From: Lachnospiraceae bacterium | Lineage (GTDB): Bacteria > Bacillota > Clostridia > Lachnospirales > Lachnospiraceae | Assembly (NCBI GenBank): GCA_910575275.1 | Contig: CAJTEE010000002.1 | Location: forward strand, 596,604 to 660,603 | Length of the DNA stretch: 64,000 nucleotides | Direction: 5' to 3' | Translations under genes and position numbers: made by a program | Notes under the pieces: model-generated | Database searches by the model: none | What the model was told of the DNA's origin: nothing | What the model saw: only the letters and a program-made list of their open reading frames with translations | Shown: in pieces, positions 1 to 7,443 of the stretch | Layout: every line of letters begins with the position of its first letter | Position numbering within the stretch: the first letter of the stretch is position 1

Positions 1-76
1 AAATCCAAATCTTGTATCACTTGCTCTTACAGGCCCATTTCCCCGCTGCCAGCCAGGGTACTCCCGGAGTCTTTTA

Positions 77-113
77 GAGTGTGTTTGAAAATTGCTTTCC
101 GTCAGAAGTGCAC
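77..113. repeat. Half copy of the 7.27-kb palindromic repeat
   Basis: This stretch repeats the left arm of the palindromic element at 7275-7430 almost base for base, including GAAAATTGCTTTCCGTCAGA, but the matching right arm is absent here. It lies just upstream of the small HTH gene and supplies part of its 5' flank. The similarity is read directly; calling it a truncated copy is inference. Confidence 0.6.
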
Positions 114-182
114 AAATTTATGAGGCGTACATGGAACGTAGAGAGCTTCCGAGAGTGTCAACCAATACAAAGGAGAAAATTT

Positions 183-476
183 ATGATGAAAGATATCGAG
201 TACGGTCACATCCGCATCAAGCTCAAAGAGTACATGGAGCAGTATAACATCAGTATAAACCGACTCGCCAATCGTGCAGAAATGCAGCGCAAGCAGGTAA
301 AAAAGTTTATGAGACAGGAAGTCCAGCGGATTGATCTGTGTGTCATGTCCCGAATCTGCTACGCCCTGGACTGCCGCATCGAAGATTTGCTTGTCTATAA
401 TCCCTATGAAGAAGCGCCCGTATCAAATGAACCACAGACCCCATGCATACCTTCCGCGCCCCATGATTCCCAATAA
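183..476 (+). CDS. Small Cro/C1-type helix-turn-helix regulator
   Basis: The product is 97 aa and is a probable DNA-binding protein of the Xre/HTH_26 kind. The segment from about residue 8 to 65 reads as an HTH fold: a helix rich in K/E, then ISINRLANRAEMQRKQVKKF as the HTH core, ending with a typical ALDCRIEDLLVY tail. The reading frame is open upstream to 81, but an AAAGGAG site at 169-175 sits 7 bases before the ATG at 183, so the shorter start is chosen; the upstream part lies in a repeat. It is convergent with gatB and has no obvious operon partner. The last 20 residues are Pro-rich and probably unstructured. Target genes are unknown. Confidence 0.75.
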   Translation: MMKDIEYGHIRIKLKEYMEQYNISINRLANRAEMQRKQVKKFMRQEVQRIDLCVMSRICYALDCRIEDLLVYNPYEEAPVSNEPQTPCIPSAPHDSQ

Positions 477-530
477 GATGCCCACCGGTCCCCTCGCTCC
501 TTCACTCCTCCTTTACAGGCACAATAGGCA

Positions 531-580
531 CAAAAAAAGCCTGCCACGCCGATGTCCCCAATCACATCGGCATGGCAGGC
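531..580 (-). terminator. Intrinsic terminator of the aspS-gatCAB operon
   Basis: A 17-bp stem (539-555 with 564-580, one mismatch) with an 8-nt loop is followed on the minus strand by a run of seven T. It lies 17 bases past the gatB stop codon. Confidence 0.9.
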
Positions 581-596
581 CCTGCTTCTCAGTTCC

Positions 597-2030
597 TCAT
601 TCCTTCACCAGACTCCAGATCATCTCCCTCACCTTCTCCGGGTTCGCCTTTCCTTTAAGCGCACGCATCGTCTGCCCCATGAGAAAGCCCATGACCTTCT
701 CCTTTCCTTCCTTAAGCTCCCCGGCCGCCTTCGGATTCGCCAAAAGAATCCCCTGTACCGCCTTCTCCAAGGCACTCTCGTCATTCTCGATCCCCAGCCC
801 GTGCGCCCTGACATATTCTTCCGGGTCCACGTCATCCGAAAAGACCGCCGCAAACACCTCCTTTGCCGTCTGGCTCTGAATCACGCCCTGCTCCACAAGT
901 TCGATCAGGGCCGCCAGATGCGCCGCCGAAAAGCGGATTGTGGAAACCTCCTGCTCCTGTTCCTTCAAAAGCCTCTGTGTCTCCCCGGTCAGCCAGTTGG
1001 CCGCCTTCTTCGGCGGCGCTCCCGCCGCGATCGTGGCCTCAAACAGCTCGGCAAGCGCCCGCTCATTCGTCAGAAGGCCCGCGTCGTACCCGTTTAAGCC
1101 ATATTCCTCCTGATAACGGGCCTCCTTCTCCTCCTTGAGCTCCGGCTGCTCCGCCCGCACCCGTGCGATCCATTCATCGGAAATGTAGACCGGCGGGAGA
1201 TCCGGATCGGGAAAATACCGGTAATCCTTGGCATCCTCCTTTGAACGCATGGCATGAGACGCTTCCTTATTTTCATCCCAGCGCCGCGTCTCCTGCACGA
1301 CTTTCTGGCCCTCCTCCAGAAGCTCGATCTGCCGCTCCCTCTCGCCCTCAATCGCATGGGCGATCGCCTTAAACGAATTCAGATTTTTCATCTCCGTCCG
1401 GGTCCCGTACTGCGGATTTCCGATCTCACGCACCGAGAGATTCACATCCGCACGCATCGAGCCCTCCTGCAGGCGGCAGTCCGAGACGCCCAGGTACTGC
1501 ATCGCCGCCTGCAGCTTCTCCAGATAGGCAATGACTTCATCCGCCGTCCGCATATCCGGCTCCGAGACGATCTCGATGAGCGGTACGCCGCTCCGGTTGT
1601 AATCCACAAGTGTACTGTCGCTCCAATCGTCATGCACGAGCTTCCCGGCATCCTCCTCCATATGAATCTCATGAATTCCGATTCGCTTTTTCCCTTCTCC
1701 TGCGGGAATCTCCACATACCCGTCATGGCAGATCGGCAGATAGAGCTGGGAGATCTGGTAATTCTGCGGATTGTCGGGGTAAAAATAGTTTTTCCGGTCA
1801 AACTTGCAAATCTGGTTGATCCGACAGTTTAACGCAAGCCCGGCCCGCAGTGCAAGCTCCGCCACCTTCCGGTTTAAGACCGGAAGCGCCCCCGGCATTC
1901 CCGTGCAGACCGGGCACACATGCGTATTCGGAGCCGCTCCGAAATCAGTTTTACAGCCGCAGAAGATCTTCGTCTTTGTCGCCAGCTCCACATGGACCTC
2001 CAGCCCGATCACCGTCTCATACTGTTTCAT
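597..2030 (-). CDS. gatB: Asp/Glu-tRNA amidotransferase subunit B
   Basis: GatB, 477 aa, usual family length. It binds misacylated Asp-tRNA(Asn) or Glu-tRNA(Gln), phosphorylates the side chain and passes it the ammonia produced by GatA. The N-terminal cradle begins YETVIGLEVHVEL and contains the Cys cluster KIFCGCKTDF...HVCPVCTGMPG expected for the zinc site; the C-terminal YqeY-like tail runs from about residue 400. The start at 2030 is preceded by AGGAGCAGAA; a further upstream in-frame start is ignored because it lies inside gatA. The start overlaps the gatA stop by 4 bases (ATGA), so the two are translationally coupled. It is the last gene of the T-box operon. Confidence 0.97.
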   Translation of the reverse strand: MKQYETVIGLEVHVELATKTKIFCGCKTDFGAAPNTHVCPVCTGMPGALPVLNRKVAELALRAGLALNCRINQICKFDRKNYFYPDNPQNYQISQLYLPICHDGYVEIPAGEGKKRIGIHEIHMEEDAGKLVHDDWSDSTLVDYNRSGVPLIEIVSEPDMRTADEVIAYLEKLQAAMQYLGVSDCRLQEGSMRADVNLSVREIGNPQYGTRTEMKNLNSFKAIAHAIEGERERQIELLEEGQKVVQETRRWDENKEASHAMRSKEDAKDYRYFPDPDLPPVYISDEWIARVRAEQPELKEEKEARYQEEYGLNGYDAGLLTNERALAELFEATIAAGAPPKKAANWLTGETQRLLKEQEQEVSTIRFSAAHLAALIELVEQGVIQSQTAKEVFAAVFSDDVDPEEYVRAHGLGIENDESALEKAVQGILLANPKAAGELKEGKEKVMGFLMGQTMRALKGKANPEKVREMIWSLVKE

Positions 2031-3505
2031 TTCTGCTCCTCCCCTCTCACAAGATCCGACTGCATCCACGGGCCGCGCACTGCCTCAAGCCCTGCCCCGG
2101 CGGCAAACAGCTTCTTTTCCGCAAAACAGTCTCCGATGAGCTGCACGCCGATTGGCAGGCCCTCTGCATTTACCATACACGGGACTGTAAGTCCCGGCAG
2201 GCCCGCCAGGTTCACCGCCACGGTATAAATATCGCTCAAATACATTTTCATGGGATCTGCAAGCGAGGTCCCAAGCCTTGGCGCCGCAGTCGGAGCCGCA
2301 GGCCCCAGGATCATGTCATAGCCGGAAAACGCTTCATCAAACGCCTGCTTGATACGCGCGCGCACCCGCAGCGCTTTCAGATAGTAGGCGTCATAATACC
2401 CTGAGCTTAAGACGAACGAGCCGAGCATGATCCTCCGCCTGACCTCCGGCCCGAACCCCTCCGAGCGGCTTCTCTTGTACATGTCATGCAGCCCCTCGTA
2501 CTCCTTCGCACGATACCCGTATTTAACCCCGTCAAAACGCTCCAGGTTGGAGCTCGCCTCGGCCGAAGCGATCACGTAATACGCCGGTATGGTATACTCC
2601 ATGAGCCCCAGCTTAAACTCCTCCACGACGGCCCCGGCTTCCTTTAAATACCCGGCCGCACGCATGACGGCCTCTTGCACATCGTCATCGAGCCCCTCGG
2701 AAAGATACTCGGTGGGGATTCCTACCCGGAGCCCCTTCACGCTCTGTCCGACAGCCTGCAGAAAATTCGTATCCGGCCGTGCCATGGATGTGCTGTCCTT
2801 TTTATCCTGTGCGGCGATAACCTCCAAAAGCGCCGCACAGTCCCGGACATCCTTTGCGATCGGCCCGATCTGGTCGAGCGAGGATGCATAGGCGATGAGG
2901 CCGTAACGCGACACAGTCCCATAGGTCGGCTTGATCCCCGCCACACCGCAGTAGGAGCTCGGCTGACGGATGGAGCCGCCTGTATCCGAGCCGAGCGCCG
3001 CGAAGCACTCCCCGGCCGCGACGGCCGCACAGGAGCCGCCGGATGAGCCGCCCGGCACATGGGAAAGCTCCCAGGGATTTTTGGTGGTCTGAAATGCCGA
3101 CGTCTCGGTCGTGCTTCCCATCGCAAATTCGTCCATGTTGGTCTTTCCCAAGACCACAAGCCCGGCGTCCTTAAGCCGTACCACCGCCTCCGCGTCATAA
3201 AACGGGACAAAATTTTCCAGAATCCTGGAGGCACATGTCGTTTTCATGTCTTTCGTGCAGATATTGTCCTTGACCGCAATCGGAACGCCTGCAAGCGCGC
3301 CCGTAAGCGCTCCCGAGCGGATTCCCCGTTCAACCTCAGCGGCCTGTAAAAGCACCTTCTCCGGCTCCACGGTCAGGTACGCCTGTACCCGAAAATCCAG
3401 TCTCCCGATCTGCTCTAAAGAGGCCTGCGCCGCCTCAACGGCCCCGATCTCCCCAGTTCTTATCTTATTTCCAAGTTCAACCGCCGTAAGTTCTGTAAGC
3501 TGCAT
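2027..3505 (-). CDS. gatA: Asp/Glu-tRNA amidotransferase subunit A
   Basis: GatA, 492 aa, the glutaminase subunit. It belongs to the amidase-signature family: the catalytic Lys lies in AVKDNICT (about residue 80), and the Ser-rich signature GGSSGGSCAA followed by GSDTGGSIRQP supplies the cis-Ser and nucleophilic Ser. Ammonia released from glutamine is channelled to GatB. The gene starts 11 bases after gatC and overlaps gatB by 4 bases, so the subunits are made together. All key residues are present and the length is normal. Confidence 0.98.
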   Translation of the reverse strand: MQLTELTAVELGNKIRTGEIGAVEAAQASLEQIGRLDFRVQAYLTVEPEKVLLQAAEVERGIRSGALTGALAGVPIAVKDNICTKDMKTTCASRILENFVPFYDAEAVVRLKDAGLVVLGKTNMDEFAMGSTTETSAFQTTKNPWELSHVPGGSSGGSCAAVAAGECFAALGSDTGGSIRQPSSYCGVAGIKPTYGTVSRYGLIAYASSLDQIGPIAKDVRDCAALLEVIAAQDKKDSTSMARPDTNFLQAVGQSVKGLRVGIPTEYLSEGLDDDVQEAVMRAAGYLKEAGAVVEEFKLGLMEYTIPAYYVIASAEASSNLERFDGVKYGYRAKEYEGLHDMYKRSRSEGFGPEVRRRIMLGSFVLSSGYYDAYYLKALRVRARIKQAFDEAFSGYDMILGPAAPTAAPRLGTSLADPMKMYLSDIYTVAVNLAGLPGLTVPCMVNAEGLPIGVQLIGDCFAEKKLFAAGAGLEAVRGPWMQSDLVRGEEQK

Positions 3506-3516
3506 CGTTCCCCCTC

Positions 3517-3810
3517 CTATCCGATCGTCTTCGGGACAAGGAACTGGCCATCCTTTTCCCGCGGCGCATTCTTTAAAATTTCCGCTCCCGGCGTGCTCTC
3601 GCAGACCTCATCCTCCCGGAATACGTTCTGTATCGGAAACAGATGCGTGAGCGGCTCTACGCCCTCCGTGTCCAACGCATTCAGCATATCCACATAGTCC
3701 AGCATCCGCTGCATCTCCTGACGCGCCTTTTCCTTCTCCTCCGCCGTCAGATACAGCTTTGCAAGAATCTCGATCTCATCCATCGTTTTATCCATAATCG
3801 TCTCTGCCAT
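3517..3810 (-). CDS. gatC: Asp/Glu-tRNA amidotransferase subunit C
   Basis: GatC, 97 aa, the small subunit that wraps around GatA and stabilises the GatAB interface. Family features seen are the N-terminal helix with ILAKLYLTAEE, the MLDYVDMLNALDTEGVEP segment and the end segment VFREDEVCES. The ATG at 3810 follows GGAGGAGACCCT; a longer frame to 3876 has no ribosome site. It is 190 bases downstream of aspS and 11 bases upstream of gatA, in the same T-box operon. Confidence 0.95.
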   Translation of the reverse strand: MAETIMDKTMDEIEILAKLYLTAEEKEKARQEMQRMLDYVDMLNALDTEGVEPLTHLFPIQNVFREDEVCESTPGAEILKNAPREKDGQFLVPKTIG

Positions 3811-4000
3811 AGGGTCTCCTCCTTCTGTTTTCGGAGCGCCTCTTATGCCGCGGTACAGCCGGCCGGGCGCTTCCATTTATACGCAGCCGTTCAAACGCCT
3901 TCTCTGCTGCGGGCAAACGTCCTGCGGGCAGGCATCCACTCGAAATCATCGGCGGCAGTCCCCGGCGCCGGCGGCGCTTATCGGGAATCTGCCGAAATCG

Positions 4001-5332
4001 TCACGGCCGGAGCCTCGTCATATCCCGCGGGAACAAACACGCCTCCCGCACATTGTCCTCTCCCAGCAGCTTCATGGTCAGCCGCTCCAGGCCGATTCCC
4101 AGCCCTCCGTGCGGCGGCATGCCGTATTTGAAGCAGTCCAGATAATCCTCCATGCCCTCCGGCTCCATGCCCTTTTCCTCAATCTTTTTTAAAAGCATTG
4201 AATAGTCATGAATCCGCTGCCCGCCTGTCGTGATCTCCAGACCGCCAAGCAAAAGATCAAAGCTCAGCGTAAAGGACGGATCCTTCGGATCATCCATCGC
4301 ATAAAACGGCCGTTTTTTTGACGGATAATGCGTCACAAATACAAAATCCGCATCGTATTCCTCTTTAAAATATTGGCCGATCAGGGCTTCCTCCTCCGGC
4401 TCCAGATCATACGGTGTCCGGATGGGGCGTCCGTATTTTTCGGACACCAGCCGCTTTGCCTCATCAAACCGTACATACGGAATCCTCTCCGCATCCGGAA
4501 GCGTGATCTTAAGAAGCGTAAGCTCCTCCGAATACTCCGTCTCAAGCGTTTGCATCACATGCCTTAACAGAGCCGCCTCCATACGGCAGATGTCCAAAAA
4601 GCTGTCAATGTAGCCCATCTCAAAATCCAGGCTCGTATACTCGTTCAGATGACGTTTCGTATTATGCTTTTCGGCCCTGAACACCGGCCCTGTCTCAAAG
4701 ACCCGGTCAAACACGCCGACCATCATCTGCTTATAAAACTGCGGGCTCTGTGCAAGCACTGCCGACCTGTGGAAATACTGAAGCCGGAACAGGTTTGCGC
4801 CTCCCTCGGCCGATTTGGCACCAAGCTTGGGCGTATGGATCTCGGTAAACCCCTGCTCTGTCAAAAATTCCCGAAATCCTCGGCAGATCCCTTCCTGAAT
4901 CTTAAACTTTGCCCGCTCCCTGACGTTGCGCAGTGCGATCGCCCGGCGGTTTAAATTGCCCTCTAAGGAGGTCGGAAGCTTCCACTTGTCAATTGCAAGC
5001 GGCAGAGGCTCCTCGGGTCTTGACAGGATCCTGGCCTCCTTAAGGTGGAGCTCGATCCCGTGCGGCGCACGCTCCTCTCTCGTGACAATCCCTCTGACCC
5101 GTACGGCCTGCCCCTCGCGAAGCTCCCCAAGCTCCCCGTCTGCCAGGCTCTTATTTACGACCGTCTGCAAAAGCCCCTCGCGGCTTCTTACGATCACAAA
5201 AGAAATCTCTCCCATGTCGCGGATGCTGTGAACCATTCCCTCCACAAAGGCCTCCTGCCCGGCCATGCTCCCGCTCATGAGCTCCGAAAAATCCATTGCT
5301 GCCTTTTTTTCCAGTCCCGTGATAAATTCCAT
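4001..5332 (-). CDS. aspS: Aspartyl-tRNA synthetase, archaeal-type (likely non-discriminating)
   Basis: Class IIb synthetase of 443 aa. An N-terminal OB-fold anticodon-binding domain (about residues 15-110) precedes the catalytic core with motif 2 (GPVFRAEKHNTKRHLNEY) and motif 3 (GLGIGLERLTM). The length is that of the archaeal-type AspRS; bacterial AspRS is near 590 aa because of a GAD insertion, absent here. Adjacent gatCAB indicates that this enzyme also charges tRNA(Asn) with Asp, which GatCAB then amidates; this is inference from context. The start is preceded by GGAG at good spacing, and a T-box leader lies upstream. Confidence 0.93.
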   Translation of the reverse strand: MEFITGLEKKAAMDFSELMSGSMAGQEAFVEGMVHSIRDMGEISFVIVRSREGLLQTVVNKSLADGELGELREGQAVRVRGIVTREERAPHGIELHLKEARILSRPEEPLPLAIDKWKLPTSLEGNLNRRAIALRNVRERAKFKIQEGICRGFREFLTEQGFTEIHTPKLGAKSAEGGANLFRLQYFHRSAVLAQSPQFYKQMMVGVFDRVFETGPVFRAEKHNTKRHLNEYTSLDFEMGYIDSFLDICRMEAALLRHVMQTLETEYSEELTLLKITLPDAERIPYVRFDEAKRLVSEKYGRPIRTPYDLEPEEEALIGQYFKEEYDADFVFVTHYPSKKRPFYAMDDPKDPSFTLSFDLLLGGLEITTGGQRIHDYSMLLKKIEEKGMEPEGMEDYLDCFKYGMPPHGGLGIGLERLTMKLLGEDNVREACLFPRDMTRLRP

Positions 5333-5344
5333 TGCGTCTGCTCC

Positions 5345-5500
5345 TCTCTTGCCATTGTTGTTAAAGAAGCGTTCATCCTTCGCACGAGGCCGTGTCTCGT
5401 TGGGCCAGCCCCCGCGGCCGCGTCAGCAGTCATCTTCCTTAGCGCGCAGCGGACTCACTCCGTGCGAGGCCGCATTCCGTTGGGTTATACTCTGCGCACC
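5345..5500 (-). repeat. mRNA-embedded repeat, copy 1 (aspS leader)
   Basis: On the minus strand this lies between the T-box terminator and the aspS start. It shares long blocks with 51631-51740 and, more briefly, with 13211-13264, for example GCACGAGGCCGTG, TCGTTGGG and CATCTTCCTT (plus-strand reading). A second, shorter internal copy of the GCACGAGGCC block is at 5463-5490. It lengthens the untranslated leader by about 150 nt. Confidence 0.65.
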
Positions 5501-5557
5501 AAAAAGGAGCCCTCGTCCCGGAAGATGAAAACACTTCACCTTCCGGGACGGGACTCC
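5501..5557 (-). terminator. T-box regulated terminator
   Basis: A long hairpin (arms containing GTCCCGGAAG and CTTCCGGGAC) ends in TTTTT on the minus strand. Its 5' arm overlaps the region that would pair with the T-box sequence in the antiterminator form. Confidence 0.88.
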
Positions 5558-5850
5558 TCACAGATTCCCGCGGTACCACCCGCATTGCACGCAAAAAAGC
5601 ATGCCTCTCATGAGCCGCCGCCGAACCGATACACTGCCGGCTGCCGGACCAACATCCGGGCTGACGAACTCTGCCGCTTAACGCGCGGCCTTCGTGCTTC
5701 CCTACCTCCCGGAGGCTGCATTACACCTTCGGCTTTCGAAAAGCCGGCTCCGGAGCGTTCCCGTCTCCCTCTCGCTTTCCCATGCTCTCAGCCATGGCAC
5801 GGTTCTCTGTAAAGTCTGCAGGAGCGAGTCTCCTTCACTGCCTTTTTCTT
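5501..5850 (-). promoter_or_regulatory. T-box riboswitch leader of aspS-gatCAB
   Basis: The minus strand shows the T-box core GGGTGGTACCGCG (5570-5582), a Stem I region with an AGAGA motif (about 5797-5809), and a downstream terminator. T-boxes read uncharged tRNA by a specifier codon plus the free CCA end. I could not place the specifier with certainty; an AAT (Asn) triplet at 5720-5722 is one candidate. T-boxes of clostridial transamidation operons are known to respond to tRNA(Asn) and in one case also tRNA(Glu), which would fit this operon. Confidence 0.9.
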
Positions 5851-5867
5851 ATATAGTTTGAAACAGT

Positions 5868-6003
5868 GTAACAGTTCAGACGACGTCCGAACTGTTACCG
5901 CATATGGCCATATAAAATCGCTTCGCGATGGGCCGTATGCCTGCGACCATTACGTTTTCGTACGGTCAGCGCAGCAAGTGCGCAGACCTATCTGAACTGT
6001 TAC
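5868..6003. repeat. Nested palindromic intergenic element
   Basis: The outer arms GTAACAGTTCAGA (5868-5880) and TCTGAACTGTTAC (5991-6003) are exact reverse complements. A further inverted copy of the arm (GAACTGTTAC, 5889-5898) and inner hairpins (ATCGC/GCGAT; GCATATGGCC/GGGCCGTATGC; GCGACCATTACG with CGTACGGTCAGCGC) fill the interior. It occupies the whole gap between the dapL stop and the aspS leader and may end dapL transcription. Confidence 0.7.
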
Positions 6004-6012
6004 GAAACACTA

Positions 6013-7227
6013 TCACATTTTTTTGATTCTGTCAAGTGCTTTCTGTGAATTTTCATAAGTTCCAAATGCTGTCAGTCGAAAATACCCCTCTCCGGAGGGA
6101 CCAAACCCGACTCCCGGCGTCCCGATTACACCGGCCCGCTCCAGCAAAAGATCAAAAAAGTCCCAGGATTTCATGCCGTTCGGCGTCTTTAACCAGATAT
6201 ACGGCGAATTTACGCCGCCAAACGCCGTGTAGCCCATCGAACGCAGGCCGTTTAAGATCACTCCCGCGTTCTCCATATAACGCGCGATCTGCTCTGCCAC
6301 CTGCACCTTCCCCTCCGCGGAATAGACGGCCTCACCGGCCCGCTGGACAATATAAGGCGCTCCGTTGTACTTGCTCCCCTGGCGGCGCAGCCAGAGCTCG
6401 TTTAAGCTTACCCCATCGGCCTTAAGCTCCTTCGGGATCACCGTAAACGCCAGACGAACGCCTGTAAAACCGGCCTTCTTTGAAAAGCTCCGAAGCTCGA
6501 TCGCACAGCTTTCTGCCCCCTCACACTCATAGATCGAATGCGGGATACCGCCCTCTGTGATATACGCCTCATAGGCCGCGTCAAAAATGATCACCGCGCC
6601 GTGCGCGTTCGCATAATCGACCCATTTCTGCAGTTCTGCCTTTTTAATCGCCTCTCCGGTCGGGTTGTTCGGGAAGCAGAGATAAATCACGTCCGCCTTC
6701 TCGGCAGGAAGCTCGGGCAGGAAACCGTTCTCCTCTCTGCACGGCATATAGACGACCCGGTCAAAACGCCCGGTCGCCGCCCTGTAGTCCCCGGTCCGGC
6801 CCGCCATGACGTTGCTGTCCACGTAGACCGGATAAACCGGGTCACAGACTGCTGCGATATTATTCAGGGAAAACAATTCCTGAATATTGCCGGAATCACA
6901 TTTTGCCCCGTCGGAAATGAAGATCTCATCCGCTGCGATGTCACAGCCGCGGGCCTTAAAATCATGCTCCGCAACCGCCTCCCTTAAAAACGCGTACCCC
7001 TGCTCCGGCGCATAGCCGCGGAAGGTCTCGGCATGGCCCATTTCCTCAACGGCCTTGTGCATGGCTTCGACGATAGCCGGTGCGATCGGCTGCGTCACGT
7101 CGCCGATCCCCAGACGGATGATCTCACTCTCCGGATGCGTCTCTTTATAGGCCGCCACCTTCTTTGCGACTGCGGCAAACAGATAGCTTCCCGGAAGCTT
7201 TGCAAAATTTTCATTCACTGTAACCAT
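6013..7227 (-). CDS. dapL: LL-diaminopimelate aminotransferase
   Basis: DapL, 404 aa, converts tetrahydrodipicolinate directly to LL-diaminopimelate with glutamate as amino donor, in lysine and cell-wall synthesis. It is a fold-type I PLP enzyme: the segments YLCFPNNPTGEA and IIFDAAYEAYI hold the cofactor-contact Asn, Asp and Tyr, and the Schiff-base Lys is in SFSKKAGFTG. The N-terminal GSYLFAAVAKKVAAY and SDGAKCDSGNIQELF are characteristic of the DapL subgroup rather than general aspartate aminotransferases. It appears monocistronic between two palindromic elements. The ATG follows AGGAGAAG. Confidence 0.95.
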   Translation of the reverse strand: MVTVNENFAKLPGSYLFAAVAKKVAAYKETHPESEIIRLGIGDVTQPIAPAIVEAMHKAVEEMGHAETFRGYAPEQGYAFLREAVAEHDFKARGCDIAADEIFISDGAKCDSGNIQELFSLNNIAAVCDPVYPVYVDSNVMAGRTGDYRAATGRFDRVVYMPCREENGFLPELPAEKADVIYLCFPNNPTGEAIKKAELQKWVDYANAHGAVIIFDAAYEAYITEGGIPHSIYECEGAESCAIELRSFSKKAGFTGVRLAFTVIPKELKADGVSLNELWLRRQGSKYNGAPYIVQRAGEAVYSAEGKVQVAEQIARYMENAGVILNGLRSMGYTAFGGVNSPYIWLKTPNGMKSWDFFDLLLERAGVIGTPGVGFGPSGEGYFRLTAFGTYENSQKALDRIKKM

Positions 7228-7274
7228 ATCTAATTTCTTCTCCTGTCCTTTTCTTTACCGAGTGCTCTCGAAAG

Positions 7275-7430
7275 CGTGTCTGAAAATTGCTTTCCGTCAG
7301 ATGTGCGTTCCACTTTGTGGGAGATTTGACCCAAATGAGCGCGGCGTAGTGGGCTACGTTAAGTGAATTTGGGCCAAATATACCGCGAAGTGGGGCGTGC
7401 AGATGACGGGAATGAATGTTCAGACACACT
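7275..7430. repeat. Imperfect palindromic repeat between pyrG and dapL
   Basis: The left arm (from GTGTCTGAAAATTGCTTTCC) and right arm (reading back from CAGACACACT) align over about 60 bases with scattered mismatches. The centre holds the hairpin CGTAG/CTACG. It begins right after the pyrG stop and may terminate it. A half copy lies at 77-113. Confidence 0.75.
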
Positions 7431-7443
7431 CTAGGTCTCCCTA

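Noticed and set aside
5045-5812. A 255-codon open frame across the aspS start and T-box leader (plus strand)
   Set aside because: It runs antisense to aspS and to a structured leader; no recognisable protein and no ribosome site.
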